The notes beneath the pieces were generated by a model. It had not been told where the DNA came from, did not search any database, and saw only the letters and a list, made by a program, of their open reading frames with translations. The translations under genes were made by a program, and so were the position numbers. Of a DNA stretch of 64,000 nucleotides, positions 60,782-64,000 are shown piece after piece (the first letter of the stretch is position 1; each line of letters starts with the position of its first letter). The stretch is from Imperialibacter roseus (GTDB lineage Bacteria > Bacteroidota > Bacteroidia > Cytophagales > Cyclobacteriaceae), in NCBI RefSeq assembly GCF_032999765.1, contig NZ_CP136051.1:4502417-4566416 (forward strand). Reading direction: 5' to 3'.

Positions 60782-61681
60782 ATGCCTATAAGTAATCAGT
60801 TAGAGCTTCGTCATTTCAAGTATTTTCTGGAAGTGGCGGAGGAGCTTCATTTCAGGAAAGCGGCCGAAAAGCTGTTTATCACCCAGCCGGGGCTTAGCCG
60901 ACAGATACAGCAGCTGGAAGAAGAGCTGGACGTAAAACTGTTTGTAAGAACCAAGCGGAACGTAGCACTGACGGCACCTGGGAAATACCTTCAACAAGAG
61001 CTCAAGGGTGTTATCAACAATCTGGACTTCATAGTCAAGCAACTAAAAATGATTGAAGCCGGAGACGACGGTGAGGTGCGGATTGGCTTTGTAGGATCGG
61101 CCATGCAAAATGTTATTCCAAGGGTGCTACTTGAAATTAACAAGCGATTCCCTTCGATTCATACCACATTGATGGAAATGGCTAACCAGGAACAACTGGA
61201 AGGGGTCATGCACGAAAAGCTCGATATCGGTTTTGTAAGGCTGGAACATGCACCGAAGGAAATGCAATTAATTACGGTCTTCGAGGATACATTTTCTCTG
61301 GTGCTCCCTCATGATCACCCAATGAATGAAGACAGCTTTGTGGATTTGCATCAGCTAAAGGAAGAAAACTTTATTTTGTTTTCGAGCGATTATAGCGTCG
61401 ACTATTTTAATCAGTTCATGAATATATTCGAAGCCAGCGGCTTCCGTCCGAAGGTTTCACATCGTTCGGTACACGCCAGTACAATTTTCAGATTGGTGGA
61501 GAATAAGCTTGGGATTGCAATAGTACCGACGACATTGAAAGAGGGTTTCAGTCTGAAAGTGAAGTTTATCGAGTTGAAAAATGGGAAGCAAACGGCCAGG
61601 TTGTCGGCGATGTGGAAGAAGGACAACGAGAATCCAGCGTTGCGGAAGTTTTTGGAGGTGATGTTGGGGGAACAGCGGTAA
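60782..61681 (+). CDS. LysR-type regulator of the hut operon
   Basis: The 299-residue protein has an N-terminal winged HTH (LELRHFKYFLEVAEELHFRK, AAEKLFITQPGLSRQIQQLE; residues 8-67 or so) and a C-terminal effector domain (VRIGFVGSAMQNVIPRVLLE, NKLGIAIVPTTLKE) of the CynR/CbnR-like LysR group. It is divergent from hutH with a shared 138-nt region. It probably senses a histidine-pathway metabolite such as urocanate; this is inference from position. HutC of the GntR family is absent from this locus. Confidence 0.9.
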   Translation: MPISNQLELRHFKYFLEVAEELHFRKAAEKLFITQPGLSRQIQQLEEELDVKLFVRTKRNVALTAPGKYLQQELKGVINNLDFIVKQLKMIEAGDDGEVRIGFVGSAMQNVIPRVLLEINKRFPSIHTTLMEMANQEQLEGVMHEKLDIGFVRLEHAPKEMQLITVFEDTFSLVLPHDHPMNEDSFVDLHQLKEENFILFSSDYSVDYFNQFMNIFEASGFRPKVSHRSVHASTIFRLVENKLGIAIVPTTLKEGFSLKVKFIELKNGKQTARLSAMWKKDNENPALRKFLEVMLGEQR

Positions 61682-61702
61682 CCTCTTGTCTTTTTAATTG
61701 AG

Positions 61703-61722
61703 ATGCCTGCCTTCGCAGGCAT
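61703..61722. repeat. Short inverted repeat (ATGCCTGC/GCAGGCAT)
   Basis: An eight-base perfect stem with a CTTC loop 22 nt after the lysR stop, followed by ATGACG. It resembles a widespread intergenic repeat. It could also act as terminator of lysR, but has no T-run. Confidence 0.6.
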
Positions 61723-61750
61723 GACGTTCCTAAATGGCAATCAAATTTCC

Positions 61751-62000
61751 AGCGTCGGGTTGAAACCCAACGCTGAAAAAGATCGCTCCGATGGGGCTTT
61801 GAAATGCGTTGATCGGCTTCCGGGGCAAAAGCCAGCGCTAGTCCAGATGGGAATTGCACTATACTATACCGAAATTGCGCCGGGTTGAAACCCAGCGCTG
61901 AAAAAGATCACCGTAGTGGGATTTTGGGACGGACTGCAACTGAAACAGCGTCGGGTTGAAACCCAACGCTAAAGAATATCGCCCCGATGAGGCTTTGAAG
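61751..62000. repeat. Three copies of a composite palindromic repeat
   Basis: Copies lie at 61,751-61,804, 61,877-61,927 and 61,947-62,000, all in one orientation. Each has a palindromic arm pair AGCG(T/C)CGGGTT and AACCC(A)(A/G)CGCT around a GA centre. A/T-rich bases and a second dyad (consensus like GCYCCGATGGGGC) follow, the second dyad being degenerate in the middle copy. They fill the gap between lysR (+) and the TPR gene (-). They match the layout of the repeat at 57,331-57,378, so this is a dispersed family. Confidence 0.85.
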
Positions 62001-62079
62001 TACCCAAATCATTTGCCCTTTTAAGTTAAATGCCTGGTCTCCTTGCCTGCAAGGATAGGTATAATGTCTTAAATCGGAA

Positions 62080-64000
62080 TCAATCGAAGTTCCAGCTTTC
62101 CCGTTCTGCTTCTATTTCTGCGACCCGGTCGGCGTATTCTCTTTCGAAGGCCTTGTATTCTTCTGGTGGAAGCAGGTCGAGGAGTTGAATCACTCCATTT
62201 TCAGCGTAGTTTTGGAATCCCATATCGAGTGCCAGCCAAATGTATTTCCTGATTATTTCCGGGTTGTAGGGATTGGTCTCAATGCTGGCTACAAGCACAT
62301 CGTAAGCTGCTTCGTCTTCTTTCATTTCCCGTAAAAATTCGGCGGCAGCCATTGCGAGGGTGGCATTGAAAGGATTACTAACAATCGCCTCCTTCAAAGC
62401 AGTTGCATCGTTCACCTTCACGGCCTGAGCAGCTCTTACCCACACCTGGCCATACTTTGGCGGCAGGCTGTTGATCAAATCACTATTATCCAGTTTTGGC
62501 AGCCCACCCTCTTTAATCGCCAGTTCCAATTCCAAAATCGTCATTTCGGACTGTGCCCAGTCGTTCAGCAATGGATTGTCTATTAGCTGCTGTGCGGCTT
62601 GTGTGTCTCCGGCGTTGAAATAAGCCTGTGCAAGACAAACCAAGGCTGCCTTCTTCATGCTTTCGCTTTCGAAAGCGGCCAGAACATCATCCTGCTGCGT
62701 TTCGTTTAGTCGCCGCCCAAACCAACGAAAGTACTGGTATCGTTGTTGGTCGGTTGCCAAGCTGCTCAAATCCGATGTCTCCGACAATTTGAGCATAGAT
62801 TCAGCAAGCGTTGACGTGCCCTCATGGGTTTCCAACAAAATCCACTTCAAAGTCGCCTGCTCCCAGTTTCCAGCTTCAGATAATGCAATCGCCTGGTTGA
62901 TATCAGCATCAGGATAGCTTTCAGCAGAAGCACTTTCAAAATACTCAGCTGCTTTCATAGCTGCTCCCTGATCAAGCGCCATCACGCTCATCAAATGGAA
63001 ACAATAGCCCCTGTAGGTGGGAAACCCTTGCTGCACCCGGTTGAGGATCTGAATGGCTTGGGAAGCCTTGCCTTGGTAGTAAAGATGCAGCGCATGTGCG
63101 ATGGACAAGGGGCCGTAAAAGCCTGCATTCGAAGAAGCATCCACCATAGCAGGCAACCTGTCGGTCAGTTTTCCTTCCGTCTGCCCCATATCTACTATGG
63201 CAGCGTTGTAAACAAAGGGGAAAGTGAAGCCAGATAGTGTTGAGTCGGGTAGAAAAGGCTTCACTACTTCTGGTAATTGGTTCGTGGCATTTTTAGCCAT
63301 GGCTGCCAATGCATTGGTCAGGAAGCCAAAAGGAAGCTGGTCGTTCACTACCTCCTCTATTTCATCGGCACCAATTTGCTGGCCCGCCTTGAACGACACA
63401 TATCCAAGATTGGTGTTAGCAGCACGGCGGGAAAATTCTTCGCCGAGGCCCTGCCGCAAATAAAATGTCGCAGAGTCGAGAATATTGGTCGAAGAATAAA
63501 GAACGCCAAGGTTGTTGCCGATGTAGCCATTAGAAGGGAATTTGCTCTTCCCCTTCTGCAAAGCGAAAATGCCTTTAAAGAATTGGTCGGTATTTTGATA
63601 TTGGTTGCTCAGATTGACAAAAGCGTGAGGAGAAGGGTTCTTACCAGCTGCCAGTTCAAACCTATACAGTGCTTCACCCAGCTTCTCTTTGCTGTTGGCA
63701 ATGAAGCCCAGCTGATAGTTAGACTTGTGGTTTTGATAACCATACAATGCCCCCTGAAGATAGTACTGTTCACTCAGCAGCTGCTCATTTCTCACCTTGT
63801 ACAAATCGCCCAATGAGTTGTAGTACCCTGCAATTGACTGATTGAGTGCGACACGATTGGACAGCAAAAACAAAGCGGTTACAGCAATGGCGCCTGCCAG
63901 GCGGTAAGTTGGATATGGCAAGGCCCCTTCTTTGAAGACAATGCGGTGCACAGCCATGTTCCTCATCAAAGGTGTGATGAAGTTGACGATAATGTATAGC
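62080..64000 (-). CDS. TPR-repeat membrane protein, 5' end outside window
   Basis: The frame is open from the stop at 62,080 to the window edge. The visible part (639 codons) starts inside a membrane segment (IIVNFITPLMRNMA), has another hydrophobic helix (TYRLAGAIAVTALFLLSNRV), then about 550 residues of TPR-like helices (LGDLYKVRNEQLLSEQYYLQ, NNLGVLYSSTNILDSATFYL, AYDVLVASIETNPYNPEII). A short acidic C-terminus follows. A Met at 63,964 is unlikely to be the real start because the upstream codons continue a hydrophobic run. I do not recognise the specific family. Confidence 0.8.
   Translation of the reverse strand, partial: LYIIVNFITPLMRNMAVHRIVFKEGALPYPTYRLAGAIAVTALFLLSNRVALNQSIAGYYNSLGDLYKVRNEQLLSEQYYLQGALYGYQNHKSNYQLGFIANSKEKLGEALYRFELAAGKNPSPHAFVNLSNQYQNTDQFFKGIFALQKGKSKFPSNGYIGNNLGVLYSSTNILDSATFYLRQGLGEEFSRRAANTNLGYVSFKAGQQIGADEIEEVVNDQLPFGFLTNALAAMAKNATNQLPEVVKPFLPDSTLSGFTFPFVYNAAIVDMGQTEGKLTDRLPAMVDASSNAGFYGPLSIAHALHLYYQGKASQAIQILNRVQQGFPTYRGYCFHLMSVMALDQGAAMKAAEYFESASAESYPDADINQAIALSEAGNWEQATLKWILLETHEGTSTLAESMLKLSETSDLSSLATDQQRYQYFRWFGRRLNETQQDDVLAAFESESMKKAALVCLAQAYFNAGDTQAAQQLIDNPLLNDWAQSEMTILELELAIKEGGLPKLDNSDLINSLPPKYGQVWVRAAQAVKVNDATALKEAIVSNPFNATLAMAAAEFLREMKEDEAAYDVLVASIETNPYNPEIIRKYIWLALDMGFQNYAENGVIQLLDLLPPEEYKAFEREYADRVAEIEAERESWNFD

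Noticed and set aside
61751-62000. Possible CRISPR array
   Set aside because: Only three palindromic copies, unequal spacing (72 and 19 nt), degenerate middle copy, no cas genes; fits a REP-like repeat instead.

Overview
The window is a chromosomal segment of a Bacteroidota bacterium, most likely order Cytophagales. The evidence is Bacteroidota-type promoters (TTG, 18-20 nt, TAnnTTTG) in front of most operons, ribosomal genes that largely lack Shine-Dalgarno sequences, a type IX secretion (T9SS) sorting domain on a large surface protein, and lineage-typical gene pairs (rpoC with DUF3467, birA/rsfS/ftsH). The species cannot be named from sequence alone.

Bases 1-34,100 (almost all minus strand, so transcription runs right to left) hold the translation and transcription super-cluster: tRNA-Tyr, tRNA-Gly, tRNA-Thr, tuf, tRNA-Trp, secE, nusG, rplK-rplA-rplJ-rplL, rpoB-rpoC, DUF3467, the str group (rpsL-rpsG-fusA-rpsJ), the S10 and spc groups (rplC to secY), infA, rpmJ, and the alpha group (rpsM-rpsK-rpsD-rpoA-rplQ). 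carA, eno, a DivIC/FtsB-like division gene and a partial outer-membrane protein gene follow. Internal terminators and promoters divide the cluster: rpsJ belongs to the str transcript rather than the S10 transcript, a promoter lies in front of rpsH, and a three-hairpin leader precedes rpoB, which starts at TTG. Several promoters share a stem-loop placed at the expected 5' end of the RNA.

Bases 34,200-54,530 are housekeeping genes with some accessory content: an M1 aminopeptidase lipoprotein divergent from a biotin-carrier protein, pyrH-frr, a 1421-residue T9SS surface protein (delta-60 repeats plus Ig-like modules) between two gene-poor gaps, an ECF sigma / zinc anti-sigma / gmk / nadD operon, ahcY, birA, rsfS-ftsH, an LpxH-like hydrolase with an unknown secreted protein, an orphan TolC-type gene and a small acidic protein of unknown function.

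Bases 54,977-61,681 hold a complete histidine-utilisation operon (hutH-hutU-hutI-hutG) with a divergent LysR regulator. The right end has a cluster of palindromic intergenic repeats, whose relative also lies inside the hut operon, and a TPR membrane protein cut by the window edge. I found no CRISPR array, prophage, transposase, defence system or biosynthetic cluster. The most unusual signals are the hairpins at transcription starts and the composite palindromic repeats, not a new gene system.
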